A stretch of DNA of 64,000 nt, taken from [Empedobacter] haloabium (lineage in GTDB: Bacteria > Pseudomonadota > Gammaproteobacteria > Burkholderiales > Burkholderiaceae_D). Location of the stretch: the NCBI GenBank assembly GCA_008011715.2, contig CP136508.1, forward strand, positions 4,030,001-4,094,000. The letters run 5' to 3'. The position numbers and the translations under genes were made by a program. The notes beneath the pieces are model-generated. The model was not told the origin of the DNA. It searched no databases and saw only the letters and a list, made by a program, of their open reading frames with translations. Shown here piece after piece: positions 10,524 to 19,886 of this stretch (position 1 is the first letter of the stretch; each line of letters begins with the position of its first letter).

Positions 10524-11387
10524 TTATGCTCGTTGCGGCATGGCCCGGACGGCGCTCGCGCCCGTATCCAGTTCATACACCGTTTTCCCGCGCAGTTTCA
10601 GCGCATCCGACACGTACAGGAAGTTTTCGGAATGGCCCGCGAACAGCAGGGCGTCCGGTTTCATCAGGGGCACGAAGCGCGACAGGATCTTGCGCTGGGT
10701 GGCCTTGTCGAAGTAGATCATCACGTTGCGGCAGAAGATCACGTCGAACGGGCCGCGGATGTCCCATTTCTCGTCCAGCAGGTTGAGCTGGCGGTAGGTG
10801 ATCAGCTGGCGCAGCTCGGGGCGGGCCCGTACCAGGCCGGCCTTGTCGCCCTTCCCCTTCAGGAAGAACTTGCGCTGTTGCTCGGGCGTGAGCTTGTCGA
10901 TGCGTTCGATCGGATAGACGCCGTTGGCGGCCGTGGCCAGCACATTGGTGTCGATGTCGGTGGCGATGATGTGCACCGGCGGGGTCAAGGTGCCGAACGC
11001 CTCGCACACGGTGATCGCGATCGAATAGGGTTCCTCGCCGGTGGAGCTGGCGGAACACCAGATATTGAGCTGCTCGCCGCGGTGCTTCTTCACGTGTTCG
11101 GCCAGCAGGGGGAAGTGGTGCGATTCGCGGAAGAACGACGTCAGGTTGGTCGTCAGCGCGTTGGTGAACGCTTCCCACTCGTTGCCCAGGCGGCCCGCTT
11201 CGAGGTCGTCCAGGTATTTCACGAAGGATGAGATGCCGGTGGCGCGCAGGCGCCGCGCGAGCCGGCTGTACACCATCTCCTGTTTGCTGTCGGCCAGCGC
11301 GATGCCGGCCCGTTTGTAGATCATGCCGCGTACGCGCTCGAAGTCGCGGGCATTGAAATCAAACTCCTTGACGGTGTCCTTGGACAT
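10524..11387 (-). CDS. cheR: chemotaxis protein methyltransferase CheR
   Basis: Methylates receptor glutamates from S-adenosylmethionine. The 287-residue protein has an all-helical N-terminal domain (1-85) that contacts receptor helices and a Rossmann-type domain with the SAM motif WCSASSTGEEPYSIAI (about 125-140). FCRNVMIYFDKATQ marks the conserved later strand. It probably binds the C-terminal peptide of the receptor encoded 70 bases upstream, which ends in DWEEF. Confidence 0.95.
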   Translation of the reverse strand: MSKDTVKEFDFNARDFERVRGMIYKRAGIALADSKQEMVYSRLARRLRATGISSFVKYLDDLEAGRLGNEWEAFTNALTTNLTSFFRESHHFPLLAEHVKKHRGEQLNIWCSASSTGEEPYSIAITVCEAFGTLTPPVHIIATDIDTNVLATAANGVYPIERIDKLTPEQQRKFFLKGKGDKAGLVRARPELRQLITYRQLNLLDEKWDIRGPFDVIFCRNVMIYFDKATQRKILSRFVPLMKPDALLFAGHSENFLYVSDALKLRGKTVYELDTGASAVRAMPQRA

Positions 11388-11457
11388 TATCCTTATCCTT
11401 GCGTTACCGGGAGTTCAGAATACGCGGCCGCCTCCCGGAAGCGGCCGCGCCGTTACA

Positions 11458-13185
11458 TCAGAACTCTTCCCAGTCGTCGCCGGCAGGAGCAGTCGCCTTC
11501 TTGGCCGGCGCCGGGGCGGCGGAAGCCGCGGCCTTCGGTGCCTGCGGGCGGACCGCTACCGCGCGAGCGGCTGGCTTGGCAGCCGGCTTGGCCAGCTGCG
11601 CCTTCGGCGCCACCGCGGCGCGCGCGACCGGTGCGTGTTCCGTGCCCAGCTTGAAGATGCTGACCGCTTCGGCCAGGCGCTGCGCCTGCTCCTGCATGCT
11701 CTCGGCGGCGGCGGCGGCTTCTTCCACCAGGGCGGCGTTACGCTGGGTCATTTCGTCCATCGTCGTGATGGCCTGGTTGACTTCCTCGATGCCGTTGCTC
11801 TGTTCCTGCGTGGCGGCGGTGATCTCGCCCATGATGTCGGCGACCTGCTTGATCGACGTGACGATCAGGCCCATGGTCTGGCCGGCTTCGTCCACCAGCT
11901 TGCCGCCGGCGTCGACCTTGGTCACGGAGTCGTCGATCAGCGCCTTGATTTCCTTGGCGGCGCTGGCCGAACGCTGGGCCAGGTTACGCACTTCGGAAGC
12001 CACCACCGCGAAGCCGCGGCCCTGTTCGCCGGCGCGGGCCGCTTCGACCGCCGCGTTCAGCGCCAGGATGTTGGTCTGGAACGCGATACCGTCGATGACG
12101 CCGATGATGTCGACGATCTTGCCCGACGATTCCTTGATCGAACCCATCGTGTCGACCACTTGCGACACCACGGTACCGCCTTTTTCCGCCACCGACGATG
12201 CCGTCACGGCCAGCTGGTTGGCCTGGCGCGCGTTGTCGGCATTCTGCTTGACGGTGGACGTCAGTTCTTCCATCGAGCTGGCGGTTTCCTCCAGCGAGCT
12301 GGCCTGCGCTTCGGTACGGGCCGACAGGTCGGCGTTGCCGGAAGCGATTTCCTGCGAAGCCTGGGTGATCGTCTCGGTACCGCTGCGGACCTGGCCGACG
12401 GTGCGCACCAGGCTGTCGTTCATGTCCTTCAAGGCCTGCAGCAGTTCGCTGGTCTCGTCCTTGCCTTCCACGCGCACTTGCGAGGTCAGCTCGCCGGCGG
12501 CGACACGCTGCGCCACTTCCACGGCGCCGGCCAGCGGCACGGTGATCGAACGGGTGGTGAACAGGGCGCAGACGACGCCCACGGCGACGCCGATGGCGCC
12601 CAGCACCAGGGTCAGCACCATGACGCGGTTGTCGGCCTGCAGCGAACGTTCCTGGAACGCCTGCGTGGCCTTGTGCTGCAGGTCCACCAGATGATTCAGC
12701 GCGGTCAGCGTGCGGGTGTTCAGCGGGTCGATGCGGCCGGCGATGATCTTGGTCGCGCCTTCGGCGTTGAAGGCCAGCACCTGCGCCATCGCGTCCTTGA
12801 ACGCGGCGTCCACGTCCTTGTCCAGCGCGGCCAGTTCGCCCAGCACCTTCTTCTCGTCGGCATCCAGGCCGAGCGCTTCCAGCTTGCCGCGGGCGGCTTC
12901 GTAACGCTGGCGCTGCGCCTTGACCTTCTCTTCTTCCTTCTGCATCAGTTCCACGTCGGACTGCAGTCCGATGTTGCGCATCGCGATGCCCGATTCCAGC
13001 ATGGCGCTTTTCATGGCGCCGGCCTGCAGGCTCTTGGCGCTGGTCAGTTCCAGGCCTTCCATCAACTGCGCCTTGTTGCGCATGTTGAGACTGTTGGACG
13101 ACAGTACCAGCGCCACCAGGATCAGCAGGATGATGCCGAACCCGAAGCCTAGTCTTGTACCGATTTTGTAATTGCGAACACTCAT
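11458..13185 (-). CDS. methyl-accepting chemotaxis protein
   Basis: A transmembrane chemoreceptor of 575 residues. It has a first membrane helix (about 10-30), a periplasmic four-helix-bundle-like sensor (about 31-188), a second membrane helix (about 189-210) and a HAMP domain. The signalling tip contains [20 protein letters not shown] in the cytoplasmic hairpin. An Ala/Pro/Lys-rich linker of about 50 residues ends in DWEEF, a tethering pentapeptide like NWETF of Tar/Tsr, which recruits CheR and CheB. The ligand is unknown. It sits between cheW and cheR, as in Tar/Tsr-type operons. Confidence 0.94.
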   Translation of the reverse strand: MSVRNYKIGTRLGFGFGIILLILVALVLSSNSLNMRNKAQLMEGLELTSAKSLQAGAMKSAMLESGIAMRNIGLQSDVELMQKEEEKVKAQRQRYEAARGKLEALGLDADEKKVLGELAALDKDVDAAFKDAMAQVLAFNAEGATKIIAGRIDPLNTRTLTALNHLVDLQHKATQAFQERSLQADNRVMVLTLVLGAIGVAVGVVCALFTTRSITVPLAGAVEVAQRVAAGELTSQVRVEGKDETSELLQALKDMNDSLVRTVGQVRSGTETITQASQEIASGNADLSARTEAQASSLEETASSMEELTSTVKQNADNARQANQLAVTASSVAEKGGTVVSQVVDTMGSIKESSGKIVDIIGVIDGIAFQTNILALNAAVEAARAGEQGRGFAVVASEVRNLAQRSASAAKEIKALIDDSVTKVDAGGKLVDEAGQTMGLIVTSIKQVADIMGEITAATQEQSNGIEEVNQAITTMDEMTQRNAALVEEAAAAAESMQEQAQRLAEAVSIFKLGTEHAPVARAAVAPKAQLAKPAAKPAARAVAVRPQAPKAAASAAPAPAKKATAPAGDDWEEF

Positions 13186-13371
13186 TTGAGTCCCCTACCC
13201 TGTGATTGATGAAGCTACGGCTCGCCTTCTGCGAGGCGCATGCCCCTGTTAATACAAAAAAATTTGGTCTGCTGCACCGCGTTTTTTGGGCGGTAATCCC
13301 TGCAATGAGGCGCGTGCCCCCGGACTTGCCCGATCGGACAATTCCGGGACAGTCCCGGAGTCGTCCTCCGG

Positions 13372-13851
13372 TCAGGCCGCCATCTGTTCGATCAGGCCCA
13401 TCTCCGGCGACGACATCAGCTTGTTGATGTCGACCAGGATCAGCATGCGTTCGTCGATCGTGCCCAGGCCGATCATGTATTCGGACGAGAACGCGGTGCC
13501 CATTTCCGGCGCCGGCTTGATCTGGTCCGGTTCCAGCGTGGTCACGTCGGACACGCTGTCCACCACCATGCCGACCACGCGGCCGTTGATGTTCAGGATG
13601 ATGACGACGGTGAACTGGTCGTACACCGGCTCGCCCAGGCGGAACTTGATGCGCATGTCGACCACCGGGATGATGATGCCGCGCAGGTTGATCACGCCCT
13701 TGATGAATTCCGGCGCGTTGGCGATGCGGGTCACCGCTTCGTAGCCGCGGATCTCCTGCACTTTCAGGATGTCGATGCCGTATTCTTCCGAACCCAGTTT
13801 GAAGGCCAGGAACTCGTGGCCTGCGATGTCGGCATTGTTTGCGTCTGCCAT
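13372..13851 (-). CDS. cheW: chemotaxis coupling protein CheW
   Basis: Bridges receptors and CheA in the signalling array. The 159-residue single CheW domain has HEFLAFKLGSEEYGIDILKV at the N-terminus and RGIIIPVVDMRIKF and DSVSDVTTL in the usual places. It lies 13 bases after cheA. The 186-base gap to the receptor gene holds no gene. It does contain an 8-base perfect palindrome TCCGGGAC/GTCCCGGA at 13343-13359 that might influence read-through. Confidence 0.95.
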   Translation of the reverse strand: MADANNADIAGHEFLAFKLGSEEYGIDILKVQEIRGYEAVTRIANAPEFIKGVINLRGIIIPVVDMRIKFRLGEPVYDQFTVVIILNINGRVVGMVVDSVSDVTTLEPDQIKPAPEMGTAFSSEYMIGLGTIDERMLILVDINKLMSSPEMGLIEQMAA

Positions 13852-13864
13852 GGTCTTTCCTTGT

Positions 13865-16095
13865 TTAGCTAAGCGTATTGGTAATGGGGTCGTCGGCCAG
13901 CTGGCGCGAGGACCGGATCAGCGCCGCGACGTCCAGGATCAGGGACACGCCGCCATCGCCCAGGATGGTGGCGCCGCTGATGCCTGCAACTTTTCTGTAA
14001 TTCGATTCCAGGTTCTTCACGACCACCTGCTGCTGCCCCACCAGTTCGTCGACGAACAGGCAGGCCTTGCGCCCCTCGGTTTCCAGGATCACCAGGATGC
14101 CCTCGGACGGGTCGGTGTAGCGCGGCACGATGTCGAACATCTGGTACAGCGGGATCAGGGGCAGGTATTCGCCGCGTACCTTGACCACGCGGCCCTTGCC
14201 GGTGATTTCCTTGACGTCTTCCGGCGCCGGCTGCATCGATTCGATGACGAAGCCCAGCGGCAGGATGTAGACCTCCTCGCCAACCCGGATCGACATGCCG
14301 TCCAGGATCGCCAGGGTCAGCGGCAGCGAGATCGACATCGTCGTGCCGAAGCCCTTGGCCGAGCGGATGTCCACCGAGCCGCCCAGCGCCGTGATGTTGC
14401 GCTTGACCACGTCCATGCCGACGCCGCGGCCCGACACGTCCGTGACCTGCTCGGCCGTCGAGAAGCCCGGCGCGAAGATCAGCTGCCACACGTCGGCATC
14501 GGGCATGTTGTCCGATACCGGCAGGCCGTTCTGCTTGGCCTTGGCCAGGATCTTCTCGCGGTTCAGGCCCGCGCCATCGTCCGACACCTCGATGATGATG
14601 TTGCCGCCCTGGTGCGTGGCCGACAGGAACAGCCGGCCCGCATCGGTCTTGCCCGCCGCGCGGCGCGCTTCCGGCATCTCGATACCATGGTCGATGCTGT
14701 TGCGCACCAGGTGCGTCAGCGGATCGACGATGCGCTCGATCAGGCCCTTGTCCAGTTCCGTCGCGGCGCCGTTGGTGATGAAGTCGACCTTCTTGCCCAG
14801 CTTCGTGGCCAGGTCGCGCACCATGCGCGGGAAGCGCGAGAACACGAAGTCCATCGGCATCATGCGGATCGACATCACCGCTTCCTGTAGGTCGCGGGTG
14901 TTGCGGGTGAGCTGGCTGACCGAGGCCAGCAGGCGCTGGTGCACCATCGGGTCCAGCGTGTCGACGCGCTGCTCGATCATCGCCTGCGTGATCACCAGCT
15001 CGCCCACCAGGTTGATCAGCTGGTCGACCTTTTCGATCGACACGCGGATCGACGACGACTCGGCGCCGTGCGCCGGCGCTGCCGCGACCTTTTCATCCTT
15101 GCGGGCCGGCTTTTTTCTTCCTCGGCCTTCTCGGCCGGCGGCGCATCCTTGATGCCCGCGGCGGCGCGGATCTGCTCGACCGGCTGGAAGAAACCGTAGC
15201 CGCGCGCATCGTCCGCGCCGGATTGCGCCTGCGCGCGGATCTCGTCGAGCGGCTGGAAGAAGCCATAGCCCTGCCCTTCGGCGGTGGTGCCGGAGGTGCT
15301 GGCGGTCTTGCCCACTTCCGATTTCGGCAGCGGGTCGAAGAAGCCGTAGCCCAGGTCGTCCTCGACCTTGCTGCGTTCGGCCTGCTCCAGCGCCGCCTGC
15401 TCCGGCGTCAGCACGGGCAGTTCGGTCACCGTCATCTCTTCCGTGTTCAGCACGAACGAGCAGATGGCGATGATGTCGTCCAGGCTTTCGTGCGTGGTGA
15501 CGACCATCGCGTTGCGCTCGTTGTCGAGCGGCGTGACGGTGACGTGCGCCAACAGGCCCAGTTCGGCGGCCAGCGCCGTGACCTCGCGGTGCGCCATCTT
15601 CGGCAGTTCGAGACGATAGCGGCGCCCGCCGCTGTGATCGACCGTCTCCTCTTCCACCGCCGCCGTCTGGAACGCCGGCGCCACGTGGGCGATCGCCGCC
15701 AGCGGCACGTCCTGCGCCAGGTGCTGCAGCATCATGCGCACGTCGCCCACGGCATCCTGGTCCACGGCCGTGCCGAGGCGGTGGCCGTCCAGCTGCATCT
15801 TGAGCGCGTCCTTGGCCGCCAGGAAGGCGTCCACGTGCTCGCCGGTGAGCGCCATCTCGCCCTTGCGGATGCGGTCCAGCAGCGTCTCGAGGATGTGCGT
15901 CACCTCCGTCATGTCGGACAGGCCGAACGTTCCCGCGCCCCCCTTGACGGAGTGCGCGGTGCGGAAGATCGCGTTCAGATCCTCCTCCGTGGGCGCGCTG
16001 ACATCGACGGCGAGCAGCAGCCTTTCCATTTCAGCCAGCAGCTCCTCGGCCTCGTCGAAGAAGACCTGGAAGAACTGGCTTATGTCGATGGTCAT
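13865..16095 (-). pseudogene. cheA: chemotaxis histidine kinase CheA, split by a one-base frameshift
   Basis: CheA autophosphorylates and passes phosphate to CheY and CheB. The 5' part (16095 to about 15111) encodes the HPt domain (His48 in TAHSVKGGAG), the CheY/CheB-binding region and a linker with repeated YGFF(Q/D)P units. The 3' part (to 13865) encodes the dimerisation domain (RVSIEKVDQLINLVGEL), the ATPase (LVRNSIDHG, DDGAGLN) and the CheW-like domain. The frames meet at a run of six A on the coding strand (15111-15116). One more A restores a continuous protein of about 743 residues through EEKKPARKDEK into SSSIRVSIEK. Without it the first frame stops at 15016. All conserved motifs are intact, so a homopolymer sequencing error is likelier than true decay. 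Confidence 0.9.
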
Positions 16096-16132
16096 GGCAA
16101 GACTCCGTCAAATAAGCTCGGGGAGCACATGA

Positions 16133-16498
16133 TCAGCCGATCACCTTCTTGACGACTTCGATCAGGCGTTGCGGGTCGAACGGCTTGACCAGCCAGCCGT
16201 TGGCGCCGGCGGCGCGGCCCTTGGCCTTCATCTCGTCGGACGACTCGGTGGTCAGCATCAGGATCGGCGTCTTGGCGTAAGCCGGCAGTTCGCGCAGGTG
16301 CGCGATCAGCTGCAGGCCGTCCATCTTCGGCATGTTCTGGTCGGTCAGCACCAGGTCCACAGTCTGCAGCTTGGCCTTTTCCAGGCCATCCTGGCCGTCG
16401 ACCGCTTCCACGACCTGGTAGCCGGCGGCCTTCAGGCTGAACGCCACCATCTGGCGCAGGGAGCTGGAATCGTCAACTGCAAGAATCGTTTTAGCCAT
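16133..16498 (-). CDS. CheY-type response regulator upstream of cheA
   Basis: A 121-residue stand-alone receiver domain. It has DD at about 9-10, phospho-Asp in LVLTDQNMPKMDG (about 53), Thr in LMLTTESS and Lys in WLVKPFDP (about 103). It differs from the CheY at 8230-8619 and belongs to the short CheY-like regulators often found immediately before cheA in beta-proteobacteria. It could compete with CheY for CheA phosphate or act as a phosphate sink. It lies 37 bases before cheA and 70 bases after the CheZ-like gene. Confidence 0.9.
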   Translation of the reverse strand: MAKTILAVDDSSSLRQMVAFSLKAAGYQVVEAVDGQDGLEKAKLQTVDLVLTDQNMPKMDGLQLIAHLRELPAYAKTPILMLTTESSDEMKAKGRAAGANGWLVKPFDPQRLIEVVKKVIG

Positions 16499-16568
16499 TT
16501 TTTTTATCTCACTTAAAAGAGTTCGGGCACTCGTGGCCCACTGTGTTTGGTTGATTACGTGGCGGAGC

Positions 16569-17138
16569 TCAGAACCTGTCTCTTATACACAGCTCGATAT
16601 CGCCGCTTTCCAGGTGCTTCTGGCTGACCGCCTTGCGCAGCACGCTGCGCAGCTCCAGGCTCTGGATCGCCAGCGCCATGCTGACCTTGCCGAGCAGGTC
16701 GACGATCGCGTCGTTGTCGCTTTCCGGGTCCATCTCGGCGCCATAGGTGCCGAGCGTGGCAAGGAATTCGCGCAGGCCCGTCACGCGCTTCAGGGTACGG
16801 TCGATCAGCTGGCTCGTCATGTCCTGGAACTGCATGCTGGTAATGGCCGCGTTGACGTAGGTGCTGACCTGTTCGTTCATCGCTTCCAGCTTGGCCTTGT
16901 CCTCGGCCGACGGCGTGCCGCCGTCCAGCAGCAGGCGGATCGTGGTCTGCTGCGCGTTCACGGCGTCGTGGATCGCCATGAAGTTGCGCGACAGCTTTTC
17001 GATCGCTTCCTCCAGCAGCAGGTTGGTCTGCAGCAGGTCGGTCTCCACCTCGCTCAGGTGCTTCTTGCCGTGATCCGACACGCCCGACAGCATGCGCTTG
17101 ACGTGGGAGCCGAGGATTTTTTTTCTGTTCATAACCAT
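16569..17138 (-). CDS. CheZ-like chemotaxis protein, C-terminus altered by adapter-like insert
   Basis: A helical 189-residue protein between motB and the CheY-type regulator gene. It contains TSMQFQDMTSQLIDRTLKRV, the same pattern as the active helix of CheZ (QDFQDLTGQVIKR), with Asp and Gln four residues apart. It may therefore be a second response-regulator phosphatase, though it lacks a C-terminal SLGF helix. The last residues ELCIRDRF come from a 15-base insertion matching the Tn5 mosaic end; without it the protein would end in DIELF. The start may be 17138 or the ATG at 17132. Confidence 0.75.
   Translation of the reverse strand: MVMNRKKILGSHVKRMLSGVSDHGKKHLSEVETDLLQTNLLLEEAIEKLSRNFMAIHDAVNAQQTTIRLLLDGGTPSAEDKAKLEAMNEQVSTYVNAAITSMQFQDMTSQLIDRTLKRVTGLREFLATLGTYGAEMDPESDNDAIVDLLGKVSMALAIQSLELRSVLRKAVSQKHLESGDIELCIRDRF
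16576..16591. other. Tn5/Nextera mosaic-end sequence inside the CheZ-like gene
   Basis: Sixteen bases, CTGTCTCTTATACACA, are identical to the synthetic hyperactive Tn5 mosaic end used as a library adapter. On the coding strand they give LCIRDR, a known contaminant peptide. Removing 15 bases leaves the frame intact and restores a natural-looking end. No transposase or second end is nearby. It is most simply an untrimmed adapter remnant carried into the assembly. Confidence 0.85.
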
Positions 17139-17153
17139 CTCGTCTTGGGTGCT

Positions 17154-18089
17154 TTATTTCGCCGCGGCGCCGGCCGCCTGGGCGGCCGCTGCGCGCGTCG
17201 CTTCCGTATCCGTGCCGACTTCCAGCCTGCCGGCGTCGCGCATCAGGTTCTCTTCCGTCTTCTTGTTCATCACGATGATGCTGATGCGCCGGTTGATCGG
17301 ATTGAACGGATCCTTGCGGTCCAGGTGCGCGGCCGAGGCCAGCCCCACCACCCGGATGATCTTGCTGTCCTGCATGCCGCCCTGCACCAGCGCGCGGCGC
17401 GAGGCGTTGGCGCGGTCGGCGGACAGTTCCCAGTTACTGTAGCCCGTCTCGCTGAAATATGGCGTCGAATCCGTGTGGCCGGTAAGACCGATGCGGTTCG
17501 GCACGTCGTTTAGCACCGGCGCGATCTCTTCCAGGATATCGCGCGTGTATTGCTGCAGCTCGGCTTTACCGGCCGGGAACATCGGCCGGTTCTGCTCGTC
17601 CACGATCTGGATGCGCAGGCCTTCGCTGGTGAAGTCCAGCAGCAGCTGGTCCTTGAATTTCTGCAGCGCGGCCGAGCTCTCGATCTTGCTCTGGATGCGT
17701 TCCTTCAACGTCTGCAGGCGCTGCGTCTCTTCCTTTTCCAGCGCGGCCTTCATGGCCGACAGGTTGAACGACTTCTTGGCCGTGTCCGTGCCGCCCGCGT
17801 TGACCTGGCCGTCCTGCCGGGACAGGTCCTTGCCGCCGCCCTTGATGATGGACGAGCTGTCGCCGCTGCCGGAACCGCCCTGCATCGCTACCTTCAGCGG
17901 CGTCTTGAAGAATTCGGAAATACCGTTCAGGTCGCCCTTGCTGGTCGAGCCCAGCAGCCACATCAGCAGGAAGAACGCCATCATCGCCGTCACGAAGTCG
18001 GCATAGGCGATCTTCCACGCGCCGCCATGGTGGCCGCCCGCGTACTTCTTGATGCGCTTGACGATAATCGGCTTGGCGCCGTCATCCAT
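17154..18089 (-). CDS. motB: flagellar motor stator protein MotB
   Basis: The peptidoglycan-anchored stator subunit of the proton-driven motor. The 311-residue protein has a single N-terminal membrane helix (about 28-48) with the proton-carrying Asp in WKIAYADFVTAMMAFFLLMW (Asp at about 31), a plug/linker region and a C-terminal OmpA-like domain (about 150-285). The motif LTGHTDSTPY and the NWELSADRA region bind peptidoglycan. It lies 18 bases after motA. Confidence 0.95.
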   Translation of the reverse strand: MDDGAKPIIVKRIKKYAGGHHGGAWKIAYADFVTAMMAFFLLMWLLGSTSKGDLNGISEFFKTPLKVAMQGGSGSGDSSSIIKGGGKDLSRQDGQVNAGGTDTAKKSFNLSAMKAALEKEETQRLQTLKERIQSKIESSAALQKFKDQLLLDFTSEGLRIQIVDEQNRPMFPAGKAELQQYTRDILEEIAPVLNDVPNRIGLTGHTDSTPYFSETGYSNWELSADRANASRRALVQGGMQDSKIIRVVGLASAAHLDRKDPFNPINRRISIIVMNKKTEENLMRDAGRLEVGTDTEATRAAAAQAAGAAAK

Positions 18090-18107
18090 GATGCCGCCCC
18101 TTTGCCA

Positions 18108-18968
18108 TTACTTCGACTTGGCCTTCTTGATGTGGTCTTCCAGCTCGGCGAACGTCGGGCGCTCGGTCGAGTACAGCACCTTGCGGCCGAATTCCACGGC
18201 CAGGGCCGGCGCGTAGCCGTTCAGGCTGGCCAACAGCGTCACCTTTACGCATTGGAACATCTTGCTCGATTCTTCCAGCTTCTGTTCCAGCAGGCTCGAC
18301 AGAGGGCCGACGAAACCATAGGCCAGCAGGATGCCCAGGAACGTACCGACCAGCGCGTGCGCGATCAGCATGCCCAGCTCGGAGGGCGGCAGCCCCACCG
18401 ATTCCATCGTGTGCACCACGCCCATCACCGCGGCGACGATACCGAACGCAGGCAGGCCGTCGCCCAGCTTGGCGATCACATGGGCCGGCACGGCGCCTTC
18501 ATGGTGGTGGGTTTCCAGTTCGTTGTCCATCAGGTTCTCGATCTGGAACGCGTCCATATTGCCCGACACCATCAGGCGCAGGTAGTCGGTCATGAATTCG
18601 ACGATGTGATGGTCTTCCAGCACGGTCGGATACTTCGAGAACAGCGGGCTCTCCGCCGGCGATTCGATATCGCCCTCGATCGACATCAGGCCTTCCTTGC
18701 GAACCTTGGAGAGGATGTCGAACAGCAGCGACAGCAGCTCCATGTACAGTTCCTTGGTGTAGCGCGAGCCTTTCAGCAGCGTCGGCAAGGCGGCCAGGGT
18801 CGCCTTGATGGCCTTGCCGTTATTGCCAACGAAGAACGCGCCCAGCGCGCCGCCGCCGATCATCAGCAGTTCCAGCGGCTGGAACAGCGCGGCCAGGTGC
18901 CCGCCGGCCAGCGCGAAGCCGCCGAAAACGCAGAGCGTCGTGACAACGTAACCGATAATGACTAACAC
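18108..18968 (-). CDS. motA: flagellar motor stator protein MotA
   Basis: The channel-forming stator subunit. The 286-residue protein has four membrane segments. The last two flank PSELGMLIAHALVGTFLGIL and the conserved Pro residues, and the cytoplasmic loop carries the charged residues that contact FliG. The start codon is GTG (MLVIIGYVVTTLCVFGGFAL aligns with enteric MotA), preceded by AAGGG at good spacing; the ATG four bases upstream is out of frame. The 92-base gap to the methyltransferase gene may carry a promoter. Confidence 0.95.
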   Translation of the reverse strand: MLVIIGYVVTTLCVFGGFALAGGHLAALFQPLELLMIGGGALGAFFVGNNGKAIKATLAALPTLLKGSRYTKELYMELLSLLFDILSKVRKEGLMSIEGDIESPAESPLFSKYPTVLEDHHIVEFMTDYLRLMVSGNMDAFQIENLMDNELETHHHEGAVPAHVIAKLGDGLPAFGIVAAVMGVVHTMESVGLPPSELGMLIAHALVGTFLGILLAYGFVGPLSSLLEQKLEESSKMFQCVKVTLLASLNGYAPALAVEFGRKVLYSTERPTFAELEDHIKKAKSK

Positions 18969-19060
18969 GCATCACCCTTCAACAAAAAATGCCGTACCGA
19001 AATAAATTCCACAAGGAACTACAATAGCGTGAGATCGCCTGCCGGGCAAGTGAAACAGGC

Positions 19061-19846
19061 CTAAAAACGCCATACATACAGAGGAGGCGCGCCCTCTGTG
19101 GTGAATATGGTCTTGTCGGGAATATAAGGCGGTATGGCGAACTCATAACTTACTAACAGACTGCCAACTTTCATTTCACGGCGAGCCTTTGTATATAAGG
19201 CATTCATTACCGCTGGTGACAGGTAGGCGAATACCACGTCATAGTCGCCGAAGTGGAGCTTTTCATAATCGCCCCGGATAAAGCACGCGCGCGATCCGGT
19301 GAATCGGGCGCGCAGGAACGAATATAACCAGGGCAGCGGCGCCAGTTCGATGCCGGTGCACGCGATATCGGGCCGCAGCCGGGCCAGGTGCAAGGTCATG
19401 CCGCCCAGGCCGCTGCCGACGTCGATGACGCGCAGCCCCGGCTGCCGCGGCAGCTGCGCCGCCACGGCTTCCCATACGGGCTGGCTGGACGGGAAATACG
19501 GCACCTGGGTACGGAAGGTGGACCAGTACCAGCCCAGCAGCACGATGAAGACGAGCAGGTAGACGAGCGGCGGCAGGCCCAGCGCGCTGGTCACCATCAG
19601 CGCCAGCGGGAACAGCAACTGGATCAGGCGCCACCAGGGCGCCAGGCCCAGCTTCCACGTCAGCGCGCAGGCCAGCCCGCCCTGCAGCAGCACGGCCTGG
19701 AACAAGGTCAGGCCATGCCCCAGCGCCTCGGCCAGCAACGCCAGCAGCGCGCACGGCAGCAACGCCGCGACCTGGATGAGCAGCGCACGCACGGCCGGCG
19801 GGCGCAACGCGGCATGCATAAAAGACAAAAGCCGGGGCGGCGTCAT
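19061..19846 (-). CDS. membrane-anchored class I SAM-dependent methyltransferase
   Basis: A 261-residue protein with about three N-terminal hydrophobic segments (residues 20-110), then a Rossmann methyltransferase domain. The SAM-binding glycine loop is VIDVGSGLGGMTLHLA (about 140-155), followed by an acidic ribose-binding residue in CTGIELAPLPWLYS. The substrate cannot be inferred. It sits between flhC (40 bases away) and motA on the same strand. It could modify a membrane or envelope component, or be a passenger gene. The weak ribosome-binding site leaves the exact start open. Confidence 0.75.
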   Translation of the reverse strand: MTPPRLLSFMHAALRPPAVRALLIQVAALLPCALLALLAEALGHGLTLFQAVLLQGGLACALTWKLGLAPWWRLIQLLFPLALMVTSALGLPPLVYLLVFIVLLGWYWSTFRTQVPYFPSSQPVWEAVAAQLPRQPGLRVIDVGSGLGGMTLHLARLRPDIACTGIELAPLPWLYSFLRARFTGSRACFIRGDYEKLHFGDYDVVFAYLSPAVMNALYTKARREMKVGSLLVSYEFAIPPYIPDKTIFTTEGAPPLYVWRF

Positions 19847-19886
19847 CGGCCGGCCCGGCTTGCGTGATGGTATCGGGGTGCCAAGT

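Noticed and set aside
13343..13359. Terminator at the palindrome TCCGGGAC/GTCCCGGA after cheW
   Set aside because: The loop is a single base and no T-run follows on either strand, so intrinsic termination is unlikely.
15111..15117. Programmed -1 frameshift in cheA at AAAAAAG
   Set aside because: The zero frame reads GAA AAA AGC, so the canonical A-AAA-AAG two-tRNA slip does not fit. CheA is not known to use recoding, and a homopolymer error explains it more simply.
16576..16591. A natural Tn5 or IS50 insertion end
   Set aside because: The sequence is the engineered mosaic end and differs from the natural outside and inside ends. There is no transposase, no partner end and no 9-base target duplication.
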